Of a stretch of DNA of 64,000 nucleotides, positions 7,788 through 15,783 are shown one piece after another. Position 1 is the first letter of the stretch. Every line of letters starts with the position of its first letter. A program made the translations under genes and the position numbers. The stretch is from Aquibium pacificus (GTDB lineage: Bacteria; Pseudomonadota; Alphaproteobacteria; Rhizobiales; Rhizobiaceae): assembly GCF_040839445.1 (NCBI RefSeq), contig NZ_JBDPGJ010000006.1, positions 1 through 64,000 of the forward strand, given 5' to 3'. Under the pieces are notes generated by a model that was given only the letters and a program-made list of their open reading frames with translations, made no database searches and was not told where the DNA came from.

Positions 7788-8511
7788 GGCGGCGCCCGCG
7801 CCGCTTTATCTCGAGCTCGCGCCGCCGGCCGGGGCCCCCGCCCAGATTGACCATTTCTTCGTCTACTGCGATTGCGGCCTCTTGTCGGGTCCCGGCACTG
7901 GCCGCTTCGCCACCGATCTCTTTACGCTTTCCCTGACGCTGCGCGGCGGAGCCGATCGCGGCCCCCGCCCGCGCCTCGACCTTGCACCGCCCCGCCCCGC
8001 CTTCAGCCCGCGCCGCGCGCCCTTCGAGGGCGCGATCGCCGGAATGCGCCTCGACGCCGCGCCCCACCTTCTCCCCTCCGAAGGTAATCTGGACGCGCTG
8101 ACCCTTGCTCTTCTGGCAGTGGCGGGGAACGGTGAGGCCTGGGCGCCGCTTGTTGCGGCACTCGACCAGCTCGCCTGCGACCTGACCTTCTCCGGCAGCC
8201 ACTCCGCCCCCGCCAGCGCGCGAAGTGAACGGCGTTGCGTCCGCGCGACCACCGGCATGTCGCGACGGCGGCTCGCCGCCACCCGGCGTTTCCGGACCCT
8301 GCTGGACGGGCTTGCGGCGCGCGATCAGGCGTTAAGCGAACTGGCGCTCGATGCAGGGTACTACGACCAGTCGCACATGTCGGCCGCCTGCCGCGCCTTC
8401 GCCGACGCCCCACCGGGCGTGCTCCGCCGCCTTGCCCGCGCGCGGCCCTCTGGCCGTTTCTTCCAAGATCAGGGACTCGAAACCCGCCTAAGACTGCTCA
8501 TCGATCCCTGA
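7771..8511 (+). CDS. AraC-family-like regulator with shortened HTH
   Basis: About 246 residues from ATG 7771; a longer in-frame start would overlap the NmrA-like gene further. The C-terminus has the second AraC helix-turn-helix and signature: ALDAGYYDQSHMSAACRAF followed by APPGVLRR. The first HTH (GMSRRRL) is followed almost at once by RRFR, so the loop between the usual first HTH and the linker helix is shorter than in typical AraC proteins. The N-terminal half is rich in Pro, Ala and Arg and has no recognised ligand domain. It may regulate this ligase operon. Its unusual make-up leaves open partial decay. Confidence 0.6.
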   Translation: MPTSDKAAPAPLYLELAPPAGAPAQIDHFFVYCDCGLLSGPGTGRFATDLFTLSLTLRGGADRGPRPRLDLAPPRPAFSPRRAPFEGAIAGMRLDAAPHLLPSEGNLDALTLALLAVAGNGEAWAPLVAALDQLACDLTFSGSHSAPASARSERRCVRATTGMSRRRLAATRRFRTLLDGLAARDQALSELALDAGYYDQSHMSAACRAFADAPPGVLRRLARARPSGRFFQDQGLETRLRLLIDP

Positions 8512-8528
8512 CGAGGAGCAGACAGGCC

Positions 8529-8984
8529 ATGCCCGGTTTCGAACCGAAGAACCCCGATTTCGACGCACGCGTGTGCGACAGTTTCGGACGCCAGAAGGTG
8601 ATGCACACGCTGGGCATCACCATTGCCGACCTGTCGCCCGGGCGCATCGTTCTGGAGATGGCGCACCACGACGCGCTGACCCAGCAGCACGGCTTCGTTC
8701 ACGCCGGCATCGTCTCGACAGCGCTCGACAGCGCTTGCGGCTACGCCGCCTTCTCGCTGATGCCGGCCGAAGCGGCGGTGCTGACCGTCGAGTTCAAAAT
8801 CAACCTCCTCAACCCAGCCGACGGCGAGTGCTTCCGCTTCCAGGCCGAGGTGGTCAAACCGGGTCGCACCCTCACCATCTGCGAGGCGCGCGCCCATGCG
8901 CTGAAGGGCGGGGCGGAGAAGCTGGTCGCCACGATGACCGGTACGCTGATGGCGCTGTTCGGACGGACGGGTGTCAGCGGATAG
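8529..8984 (+). CDS. PaaI-type hotdog thioesterase
   Basis: A 151-residue hotdog protein starting at ATG 8529, with a GAGGAG ribosome-binding site about 12 bases upstream. The active-site helix reads HGFVHAGIVSTALDSACGYAAF, with Asp in the standard place, followed by VEFKINLLNPA. It likely hydrolyses an acyl- or aroyl-CoA. Its last ~90 bases belong to a 410-bp segment that recurs at 22069-22477 next to a ligase gene. The intact left copy here suggests the thioesterase and that convergent ligase were once direct neighbours. Confidence 0.85.
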   Translation: MPGFEPKNPDFDARVCDSFGRQKVMHTLGITIADLSPGRIVLEMAHHDALTQQHGFVHAGIVSTALDSACGYAAFSLMPAEAAVLTVEFKINLLNPADGECFRFQAEVVKPGRTLTICEARAHALKGGAEKLVATMTGTLMALFGRTGVSG

Positions 8985-9305
8985 GCGCAGTCGAGGCAGG
9001 CCTCGGCTGGCCTCGCGCTCGATCCAGGTCTCCAGGACGTGGCGCTGGATCTTGCCGCTGGTCGAGCGCGGGAAGTCTTCGCAAGCGATGAAGCGTATCT
9101 CGCGCGGCCGTTTTTAGCCGGCCAGTTGATCGCGGCAAAGCCGCTTCAGCTCGTCGGCGTCAGGGCTGCCGACGTGCCCGTGCCACGGAGGCCACCGGGC
9201 GTTCGCCCCAGCGCAGGTCCCCGGCCTTTACGACGGCGGCATCGATCACCTGCGGATGCGCCAGCAGCACCCGCTCGATCTCGGCCGGATAGACGTTCTC
9301 GCCGT
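8897..9305. repeat. left copy of a ~410-bp direct repeat
   Basis: This segment matches 22069-22477 in the same orientation, with about 20 substitutions or single-base indels in the ~385 bases compared by eye (near 95% identity). It contains the end of the thioesterase gene and the 3' end of a minus-strand CoA ligase gene. In this copy the ligase part is degraded. The sequences diverge at ATGCGCTGAAG on one side and after AGACGTTCTC on the other. The repeats bracket a 13-kb transport and beta-oxidation module. Confidence 0.85.
8985..9305 (-). pseudogene. C-terminal remnant of an AMP-forming CoA ligase
   Basis: On the minus strand this encodes pieces of the ligase C-terminal domain also found at 22177-22477 (for example RWGERPVA and the VLETWIERE region). 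It has a changed stop codon (TCG opposite the TCA of the other copy), an extra C in GTGCCCGTGCC, and in-frame stops. At the point where the right-hand copy carries its frameshift, this remnant keeps the correct frame (GGGGACC versus GGGGAACC). The gene body is absent, so it cannot be functional. Confidence 0.8.
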
Positions 9306-9662
9306 CCACGGCGAGAGGCTCTTATGAGGACACCCGCCTGGAGTGGCCGAGTTCTCGACTTACGGCTACATAGCCTCGGATTGAAACCCCCGGATTTTGT
9401 CCGCTCAAACCGCAGTGCGATAGCCGATACCCGAAAGCGCTATTCGGCTGGGCTCCGGGCCGCCAACAGTCTCGCCGAGAGGCGAACATCGATGGCGGAC
9501 TTCGCAATCCGCTACGGCACCGCATTTTTTCGGCAGCGTGAACCGACCGTCGGCTCCGATAATCAATCCGAGCGCCCGCCTGACCCCAGAGATTTGCCGG
9601 TCTCATGACCGCCGTTGGAATGGCGCTTGAGGGGCAGCAGCAGCCCCCTGTCAGGCACCGGA
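9306..9662. other. non-coding gap with no recognised gene
   Basis: About 357 bases between the ligase remnant and the acyl-CoA dehydrogenase stop. Short reading frames exist on both strands but match nothing I recognise and lack ribosome-binding sites. A weak GGGGC/GCCCC hairpin at 9631-9647 lies just past the dehydrogenase gene without a T-run. The stretch is probably decayed DNA at the left junction of the 13-kb module. Confidence 0.5.
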
Positions 9663-10829
9663 TCAGAACGCACCGACGCCGGTGAGGTTGCGTCCGATCA
9701 CTAGCTTCTGGATTTCCGTGGTGCCATCGGGGATCGGCATCACCTTGGCATTGCGGAAGTGCCGTTCTACCGGGAATTCCTTGGTGATCCCGTTACCGCC
9801 GTGGATTTGCACCGCCTTGCCGGTGATCTCAACAGCCATCTCTGTGGCGTACCACTTTGCCATCGAGGTCTGAGTGTCGCAGCGGACGCCAAGCTCAAGA
9901 AGCTGCAACCCGCGCTGGCAGAGAAGCCGAGCAGCGTCGAGCTGGGTGGCCATGTCGGCCAGGTAGCCCTGGATCAACTGATGCCCGGCGATCGGCTTGC
10001 CGTGCTGGTGGCGGTCCTTCGCATAGGTCACCGCGCATTCCAGAGCCGCCTGGCCGATCCCGATGCTGGTGAGGCCCACGAAGACCCGCGCGCTCTCGAA
10101 CAACTTCAGTGTTTGGAAGAGCCCACCGCCGGGCTGGCCCAGCACGTGGTCCGAAGTGGTTTCGGCGCGGTCGAAGAAGAGTTCGCAAGTCGAGGCGCCC
10201 ACAAGGCCCAGCTTGCGCAGTTCGCGGCTTTCGTACTTGCCGGCGTCGCGGTCGACGATCACCATCGATATACCGCCGTCCAGATTGCAGACCACGATGG
10301 CGAAATCCGACTGTGCACCATTCGAGATCCACAACTTTTGACCACTGATGAAGATTTTTTCGCCCTCGCGCGCGGCCCGACACTTCACCTCGCGTACGTT
10401 CGAGCCCACCTCTGGCTCGGAGATGCAGGTGCAGGCGATACGCTCGCTGCGCAGAAGCGGCTTTAGATAAATCTCCTTCTGCGCGGGACTGCCCAGAAGG
10501 CTGAGGGCGAAGGCGGCATGGCCCTGGATCAGAACGGCGATCGCCAGGTCGGGCCAGATGCGCGCCAGTTCCTCATACAGAATGCCGTAGCTCATCCGGT
10601 CCATGCCTGCGCCGCCATCTTCCTCGGGGATCAAGCCGCTGATCAGTCCGAACTCCTCGACCTTGGCGAACAAGCCTTTCAGCGTGTCCGCGTCGGGCGG
10701 ATGGCCCAGAGCTTCGTATTTCTCCGTCAGCGGGGCGAATTCGGCCTCGGCCATCTTGCGGAAGTTCTCCAGCAACATGCGCTGGTCGTCGGTATAGATT
10801 GCCTGAGCGGCGGCGATCACGTTTTCCAT
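9663..10829 (-). CDS. acyl-CoA dehydrogenase with Asp at the usual catalytic Glu position
   Basis: A 388-residue FAD-dependent acyl-CoA dehydrogenase of standard length. The CISEPEVGSNV and FISGQKLWISN segments form the FAD/substrate site, and the C-terminal QIHGGNGITKEFPVERHFRN helix is typical. The residue that is Glu in YEGT of medium-chain enzymes is Asp368 here (IPDGTTEIQ), and no Glu precedes the helix-G Arg (ESARVFV). Asp as base has been described for cyclohexane/cyclohexene-carboxyl-CoA dehydrogenases, which fits the BadH-like gene nearby, but this is inference. It is last in a thiolase-containing minus-strand group: crotonase, thiolase, this gene. Confidence 0.9.
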   Translation of the reverse strand: MENVIAAAQAIYTDDQRMLLENFRKMAEAEFAPLTEKYEALGHPPDADTLKGLFAKVEEFGLISGLIPEEDGGAGMDRMSYGILYEELARIWPDLAIAVLIQGHAAFALSLLGSPAQKEIYLKPLLRSERIACTCISEPEVGSNVREVKCRAAREGEKIFISGQKLWISNGAQSDFAIVVCNLDGGISMVIVDRDAGKYESRELRKLGLVGASTCELFFDRAETTSDHVLGQPGGGLFQTLKLFESARVFVGLTSIGIGQAALECAVTYAKDRHQHGKPIAGHQLIQGYLADMATQLDAARLLCQRGLQLLELGVRCDTQTSMAKWYATEMAVEITGKAVQIHGGNGITKEFPVERHFRNAKVMPIPDGTTEIQKLVIGRNLTGVGAF

Positions 10830-10844
10830 TGTTGTCTACCTGTG

Positions 10845-12083
10845 TTAGCGGCCCAGAATGGTGACGCAGGCGGTGGCTTCCTCGACTCCGTGCAATCCGC
10901 CACCGTTCTCGGCGATTGCGTTCTGCGCGCCCTCGACCTGACGCGCGCCGGCCTCCCCGCGCAGCTGCGTGACCAGTTCGAAAATCTGCCCGATCCCGGT
11001 GGCCCCGACCGGGTGGCCCTTGGATTCGAGCCCGCCCGAGGGGTTCACCGGGATGCGCCCGCCGATCTTCGTCTCGCCGCGCAGGCTGGCCGGGCCACCC
11101 TCTCCGAATTCGACAAACCCGAGGTTCTCGATCTGGATAACTTCGCCAACGGCGGTTGCGTCATGCACCTCGGCAACGGACATGTCCTCCGGGCCAAGTC
11201 CGGCCTGTTCATAGGCCTGAAGCGCGGCAAGGCGGGTCAGGTGGTTCTTGAAGTCCTCGGGTGGACGGTCGGTGCCGGACCGCAGGATCGCCGCCTTGAC
11301 CTTGATCGCACGCGCTGGATCGAGACCCAGCCGCTTGAGTCCCTCGCCGGTGCACAGCAGGGCTGCCGCCGCGCCATCGGAGATCGGGGCGCACATCGGC
11401 AGGGTCAGCGGGTAGGAAATGGGCGGCGCGGCCAGAACCTGTTCAATGCTCATTGAATCACGGTACTGGGCCAGCGGGTTATGCGCGGAATGCGCATGGT
11501 TCTTTGCGGCGACGGCGGCGAATTGTTCCTGCGTTGTGCCGAAGGTCTTCATGTGCAGCCGCGCGAAGCCGGCATAGACATCCATGAACACGCTGTAAGG
11601 CTTGGGCGATTTCGAGCCTTCGGGTTCCTCGACCCCAGCGCCCAGATCGGCCAGGCGCTGCGCGACCTGTTCGCCGTTGCTAACATCCCAGCCGCTGTCG
11701 AAGGCCGAGAACATCAGCGCCCGGTCGTCGGAATACATCTTCTCGGCGCCGACCGCGAGGCAGCAATCGCCATTGGCCGCCTTGAGGAAGTCGATCGCCA
11801 GCTTGAACGCGGTCGAGGCGCTGGCACAGGCATTCTCGACGTTAACGACCGGGATACCCTGGATACCCATCTCGCGTAGCGCGATCTCGCCGCGGATCAT
11901 GTGCTGGCCTTCCATGTGGCCTTGGACGGCGTTGGAGAAGAAGGCGCCCTCGATCCGGTTGGCCGCAAGCCCGGCGTCTTCGAGCGCGGCGTTGAGGGCC
12001 TCGCGCGCCATGTCCTTGACCGACTTGTCGCGGAACTTTCCGAACGGCGTCATTCCGACGCCAACTACGTAAATATCCTGCAT
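10845..12083 (-). CDS. thiolase (SCP-x/acetyl-CoA acetyltransferase type)
   Basis: 412 residues from the ATG at 12083; a longer in-frame start would overlap the crotonase and is rejected. Cys86 in VENACASAS is the nucleophile. GHPVGATG near 345 carries the second active-site His, and the C-terminal ENGGGLHG follows. The DIYVVGVGMTPFGKF opening is typical of the SCP-x/non-specific lipid-transfer thiolases. It would cleave a 3-oxoacyl-CoA to acetyl-CoA and a shortened acyl-CoA. Some SCP-x-like proteins act as aldolases with a DUF35 partner, but no DUF35 gene is present here, so ordinary thiolysis is favoured. Spacing to neighbours is 15-17 bases. Confidence 0.9.
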   Translation of the reverse strand: MQDIYVVGVGMTPFGKFRDKSVKDMAREALNAALEDAGLAANRIEGAFFSNAVQGHMEGQHMIRGEIALREMGIQGIPVVNVENACASASTAFKLAIDFLKAANGDCCLAVGAEKMYSDDRALMFSAFDSGWDVSNGEQVAQRLADLGAGVEEPEGSKSPKPYSVFMDVYAGFARLHMKTFGTTQEQFAAVAAKNHAHSAHNPLAQYRDSMSIEQVLAAPPISYPLTLPMCAPISDGAAAALLCTGEGLKRLGLDPARAIKVKAAILRSGTDRPPEDFKNHLTRLAALQAYEQAGLGPEDMSVAEVHDATAVGEVIQIENLGFVEFGEGGPASLRGETKIGGRIPVNPSGGLESKGHPVGATGIGQIFELVTQLRGEAGARQVEGAQNAIAENGGGLHGVEEATACVTILGR

Positions 12084-12100
12084 CGTACTTCCCTCCGGGC

Positions 12101-12892
12101 TCAGTAGCCCCTGAATTGCGGTTTGCGTTTCTCGGCAAAGGCCGCGAGCCCTTCCCGGATGTCCCACGAGCGCATGTGCGCACGCAGGTTCAGCATTTCC
12201 TCGGCCAGGGCGGCGGGCTCGTCCACGTTCATCGCCCGGTTCGCCACGGCCTTCATCCGCCGCAGCACGGCGGGGCTCTTCTCGGCAAGCTTGTCGGTGA
12301 AGGCCTGCACCGTGTCGCGTAGCTCGTCATCGGGCACGACCTTGTTCACAAGCCCCCAGTCCATCATCTCGCGGGCCGAGACGTGTTCGCCCGAGAACAA
12401 GAGGTACTTTGCGCGATTGAGCCCGATCCGGCGCGGCAGAATGGCGGCGCCGCCGGCTCCGGGGAAGACGCCGAAGTTGGAATGGGCGTCGCCGAGCTTC
12501 GCGCTTTCGGCTGCGAACACCAGATCGCAGGCCATCACCATTTCCAGGCCGCCCGCCAGGGTCAGGCCGTTAACCGCGGCGATCACCGGCTTGGGGCCGC
12601 TGCGGATGAGTCCGAAAGCGTGATCAACGCGATCGAGCAGATCCGGCTCGCCTGGCTTCAACTCGGCCTCGCTCACCTCCTTGAGATCGGCTCCGGCGCA
12701 GAAGGCGCGGCCCGAACCGGTGAGCGCCACCGCGCGCACCTCGTCGTCGGTCATCGCCTGGACAAGCGCCCCGGCCATCTCGTCGAGCATCTGCATCGAC
12801 ATCGCGTTCATCTGCTCGCTGCGCCGAAAGGTGATCCACTGGGTTTGCCCAACGCGTTCGACCGACACGGTCTTTCGATCTTCAGTCAACAT
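12101..12892 (-). CDS. enoyl-CoA hydratase/isomerase family protein
   Basis: 263 residues from ATG 12892, which is preceded by a strong AGGAGGTT ribosome-binding site; a longer upstream frame is rejected. The oxyanion-hole segment FCAGADL is at about 64-70. Glu117 in GGLEMV matches the first catalytic Glu of hydratases, but the second position is His137 (KLGDAHSNFG). This H-type crotonase subgroup is common, and its activities vary. It forms a minus-strand group with the thiolase and acyl-CoA dehydrogenase and diverges from the CaiB gene across a 110-base promoter region. Confidence 0.85.
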   Translation of the reverse strand: MLTEDRKTVSVERVGQTQWITFRRSEQMNAMSMQMLDEMAGALVQAMTDDEVRAVALTGSGRAFCAGADLKEVSEAELKPGEPDLLDRVDHAFGLIRSGPKPVIAAVNGLTLAGGLEMVMACDLVFAAESAKLGDAHSNFGVFPGAGGAAILPRRIGLNRAKYLLFSGEHVSAREMMDWGLVNKVVPDDELRDTVQAFTDKLAEKSPAVLRRMKAVANRAMNVDEPAALAEEMLNLRAHMRSWDIREGLAAFAEKRKPQFRGY

Positions 12893-13002
12893 AACCTCCT
12901 GAAGACATTGCAAAAAATGGTGATTTTTGGGGTTGATCTCCGGCGCCGCGCGCGGTGGAATAAGGGGCCCGCACGCGGGCGGAACAAGGATGGGAGGCGG
13001 CG

Positions 13003-14106
13003 ATGAGCAACGCACCGCTCGAAGGGCTGAGGATCCTGAGTCTGGCCGAGCAGTTTCCGGGCCCCTATGCCACGATGCTGCTGTCGGACATGGGCGCCGA
13101 GGTGATCATGGTGGAGCGGCCGGGCATGGGCGACCCGGCGCGGCAGTTCGCGCCGCTGTTCAAGGCGCTGAACCGGGGCAAGAAGAGCGTGGCCCTGGAC
13201 CTTAAGGTACCCCAAGAGCTGGCGCGGTTCCGCGAATTGGCCGCGGAGACGGACGTTATCGTTGAGGGGTTTCGCCCCGGTAAGCTCGCCGCTCTCGGGG
13301 CAGGGTTCGAGGAGATGCGCAAGGTCAATCCGCGCCTCGTCTACGTGTCGATCTCGGGATACGGGCAGGACGGGCCCTATCGCGACCGGGCCGGCCACGA
13401 TCTGAGCTACGAGGGCGTGGGCGGGCTTCTGGCCGGGCAGGCCAACGCGGGCCTGCCAGGCGAAGTGCCGCGAGTTCCCCTGGCCGATATAGGCGCGGCA
13501 CTGTTCGCGGCCATCGCGGTCCTCTCGGCCACGATCTCGGCCCGGCGGACGGGGCGGGGGCGCTACGTGGACGTTTCGATGTCGGATGCCGTGGTTTCGA
13601 TGCTCACCGCCTTCCTGGTACCCGAGGCCAACGGCACTCCCCTGGGCAACTTCATCGCCGAGCCGGCCTATGGCGTCTTCACCTGCGGCGACGGCAAGCT
13701 CATAACGCTTTCGATCGCGCATGAGGATTGGTTCTGGCGCCCCTTCTGCGAGGTGATCGGCAGGCCGAAGCTTGCCGGCCTGAAGGGCCGCGACCGCGCA
13801 GCACGAAAAGACGCGCTGCGCGAGGATATCGCCGCGGTGATCGTCACCCGGGCGCGCGACGCGTGGGGCCTCCTGTTCGACAAGGCCGGCGTGCCCTGGG
13901 GCCCGGTCAACAGCCTGACCGAGACCCTTGCCGATCCGCACGTTCGCGCCCGCGGACTGCTGCGGACCCTGGCGCTGCCGGACGGGGGGAGCGAGACACA
14001 TCTGGTTCAACCTCTGAAGTTCGACGGGTTCGAGAGCAGCCCGAGTAGCCCGGCTCCGGAGCTTGGGGCCGATACCGACGGCGTTCTGGGGCGGGGCCGC
14101 GGATAG
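13003..14106 (+). CDS. CaiB/BaiF-family CoA-transferase
   Basis: A 367-residue class III CoA-transferase. The opening LSLAEQFPGPYATMLLSDMGAEVI is the family N-terminus. Asp133, in RAGHDLSYEGVGG, is the expected acyl-anhydride-forming nucleophile. GGGAGG precedes the ATG. It would move CoA between an acyl-CoA donor and a free acid. It is the only plus-strand gene inside the 13-kb module, lying between the divergent crotonase group and the convergent SDR gene. It is slightly short for the family but looks complete. Confidence 0.9.
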   Translation: MSNAPLEGLRILSLAEQFPGPYATMLLSDMGAEVIMVERPGMGDPARQFAPLFKALNRGKKSVALDLKVPQELARFRELAAETDVIVEGFRPGKLAALGAGFEEMRKVNPRLVYVSISGYGQDGPYRDRAGHDLSYEGVGGLLAGQANAGLPGEVPRVPLADIGAALFAAIAVLSATISARRTGRGRYVDVSMSDAVVSMLTAFLVPEANGTPLGNFIAEPAYGVFTCGDGKLITLSIAHEDWFWRPFCEVIGRPKLAGLKGRDRAARKDALREDIAAVIVTRARDAWGLLFDKAGVPWGPVNSLTETLADPHVRARGLLRTLALPDGGSETHLVQPLKFDGFESSPSSPAPELGADTDGVLGRGRG

Positions 14107-14124
14107 TGGCCCGCCTTCCCTAGG

Positions 14125-14913
14125 TCAGACCGCAAACGAGTATCCCCCGTTGACCGGATAGGTCTGGCCGGTGATCCAGCTCGCCGCGTCCGAGCAGAGG
14201 AAGAGGATCAGGCCCGCCGGATCCTCCGGTTCACCGAGGCGACGGATCAGGTATTGCGAAAGGACCTTTTTCTCAGCGGCCTCGTCGGGGATCAGATCAG
14301 TCACCGCGGGGGTCCGTGTGCCGCCGAGGGCAACGCAGTTGGCGGTGATCCCGAAGCGGCCGCCGGCTTTGGCGATGGCGCGCATGAAGCCCGCAGCGCC
14401 GGCCTTGGCACCGGAATAGACAGCCAGGTGCGGCTCGCCGACGCGGCCGGCGTCCGAGATCACGGTGACAATCCGACCGTAACCGCCCTTGATCATGCCG
14501 GGCATGGCGTGGCGGGTGCAGTTGAGCACGCCGTCTAAGTTGGTGGCCAACCAGCGTCGCCACTCGTCGGGACCGGATTCCCAGAAAGGAACCAAATCGT
14601 CGAGGCGCGAGGTCGGGCCTGCATTGCCGGCGTTGTTCACCAGGATGTCGACCCCGCCCAGCGCCTCACGCGCCCTGGCGAACGCGCCGCCGACGGCCTC
14701 GAAATCGGAGACGTCGAAGGCCAGGGGCAGCGCCTTCGCACCGAGCGCCGCTACCTCGGATGCCACCGCTTCGGCGCGGTCGGCGTGGAAATCGTTGATC
14801 ACAACGGCGCCGGCGCCGTACTGCGCCAGATAGAGGGCGACCTGGCGCCCCACGCCTTGTCCACCGCCGGTCACCAGCGCTGTCCGTTCCTTGAGGTCGA
14901 GAATGTGTTGCAT
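14125..14913 (-). CDS. SDR-family oxidoreductase
   Basis: A 262-residue classical SDR. The TGGGQGVG cofactor motif is near the N-terminus, with NNAGNAG in the middle and YSGAKAG carrying the catalytic Tyr and Lys. It probably oxidises a 3-hydroxyacyl-CoA or a related alcohol with NAD(P)+. It is the last gene of the livG-ligase-livHMKF operon, 15 bases after livF, so transport and oxidation are co-expressed. With the ligase, crotonase, thiolase and dehydrogenase nearby, the module has every step of a beta-oxidation round. Confidence 0.9.
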   Translation of the reverse strand: MQHILDLKERTALVTGGGQGVGRQVALYLAQYGAGAVVINDFHADRAEAVASEVAALGAKALPLAFDVSDFEAVGGAFARAREALGGVDILVNNAGNAGPTSRLDDLVPFWESGPDEWRRWLATNLDGVLNCTRHAMPGMIKGGYGRIVTVISDAGRVGEPHLAVYSGAKAGAAGFMRAIAKAGGRFGITANCVALGGTRTPAVTDLIPDEAAEKKVLSQYLIRRLGEPEDPAGLILFLCSDAASWITGQTYPVNGGYSFAV

Positions 14914-14928
14914 GCCTCCCCCTGTTCA

Positions 14929-15720
14929 TCATCCGAGCCAGCGCTTGCGCCGGCGGTAGTGCTTGACCTCGCGATAACTCTTGCGTTCGCCTGAGGCGGT
15001 CACGCCGAGGTAGAATTCCTTCACGTCCTCGTTCTGGGCCAGCTTGTCGGCGCGCCCGTCGAGAACCACCCGGCCGTTCTCCAGCACATAGGCGTAATCG
15101 GCCAGTCCCAGCCCCGCGGCGCTGTTCTGCTCAACCAAAAAGAAGGTCGTGCCCTCCTCCTTCAGCCGGCTCAGCACCTCGTAGACGTCGCGGATCATCA
15201 GCGGAGCGAGGCCGAGCGAAGGCTCATCGATGGCGATGATCTTAGGCCGGGCCATCATTGCGCGGCCGATCAGAAGGAGCTGCTGTTCGCCGCCCGACAT
15301 GAAGCCCGCCGTGCGGGACTTCAGGTCAGCGAGGCGCGGCATCAGCGTGTAGACGTGATCGAGCCGTCGCTTCAGCTCGGTCCGGTCAGGCACCATGTGT
15401 CCCCCGACAATCAGGTTCTGCTCCGCTGTCATGTGGCGCAGCACGCGGCGGCCTTCCATCACGTGGATGAGGCCGCGCCGCACAACCTCCGAAGCTTCCA
15501 GGTTATGGATCGGAGTGCCCTCGAGGGTGATCGCTCCGGCCGACACCTTTCCGTCTTCGGATTTCAGCGTGCCCGAGATTGCCTTGAGGGTCGTGCTCTT
15601 GCCGGCGCCGTTGCCGCCAAGGAGCGCAACGCACTGCCCTTCCCGAAGGCTCAGGGAAACGCCCTTCAGCGCAAGGATGACATCGGAATAGGTAACCTCT
15701 ACATTGTGAAGTTCCAGCAT
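14929..15720 (-). CDS. livF: branched-chain-type ABC transporter ATP-binding protein LivF
   Basis: 263 residues: Walker A GGNGAGKST near 35-43, ABC signature MSGGEQQLL, Walker B IIAIDEP and switch region VEQN. The C-terminal tail is longer and more basic (RRRKRWLG) than in typical LivF. It energises uptake through the LivH/LivM permeases. In this family such systems often import aromatic, alicyclic or fatty acids instead of amino acids. The embedded CoA ligase in the same operon supports an organic-acid substrate. It sits between livK and the SDR gene. Confidence 0.9.
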   Translation of the reverse strand: MLELHNVEVTYSDVILALKGVSLSLREGQCVALLGGNGAGKSTTLKAISGTLKSEDGKVSAGAITLEGTPIHNLEASEVVRRGLIHVMEGRRVLRHMTAEQNLIVGGHMVPDRTELKRRLDHVYTLMPRLADLKSRTAGFMSGGEQQLLLIGRAMMARPKIIAIDEPSLGLAPLMIRDVYEVLSRLKEEGTTFFLVEQNSAAGLGLADYAYVLENGRVVLDGRADKLAQNEDVKEFYLGVTASGERKSYREVKHYRRRKRWLG

Positions 15721-15783
15721 CGGCCGCTTGCCCCGTTCTTAGGATAGGGCCGGGCACCACGAGCGGGCGGTGCCCGGCAGGTC

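Noticed and set aside
8985..9305. Possible separate gene for a ligase domain
   Set aside because: Comparison with 22177-22477 shows it is only a degraded 3' piece with stops and indels.
9631..9647. Terminator for the acyl-CoA dehydrogenase group
   Set aside because: The stem is only 5 bp and there is no T-run on the minus strand.
10845..12083. Ltp-type aldolase (side-chain cleaving) instead of a thiolase
   Set aside because: Those proteins act with a DUF35 partner normally encoded beside them. None is present in the window.
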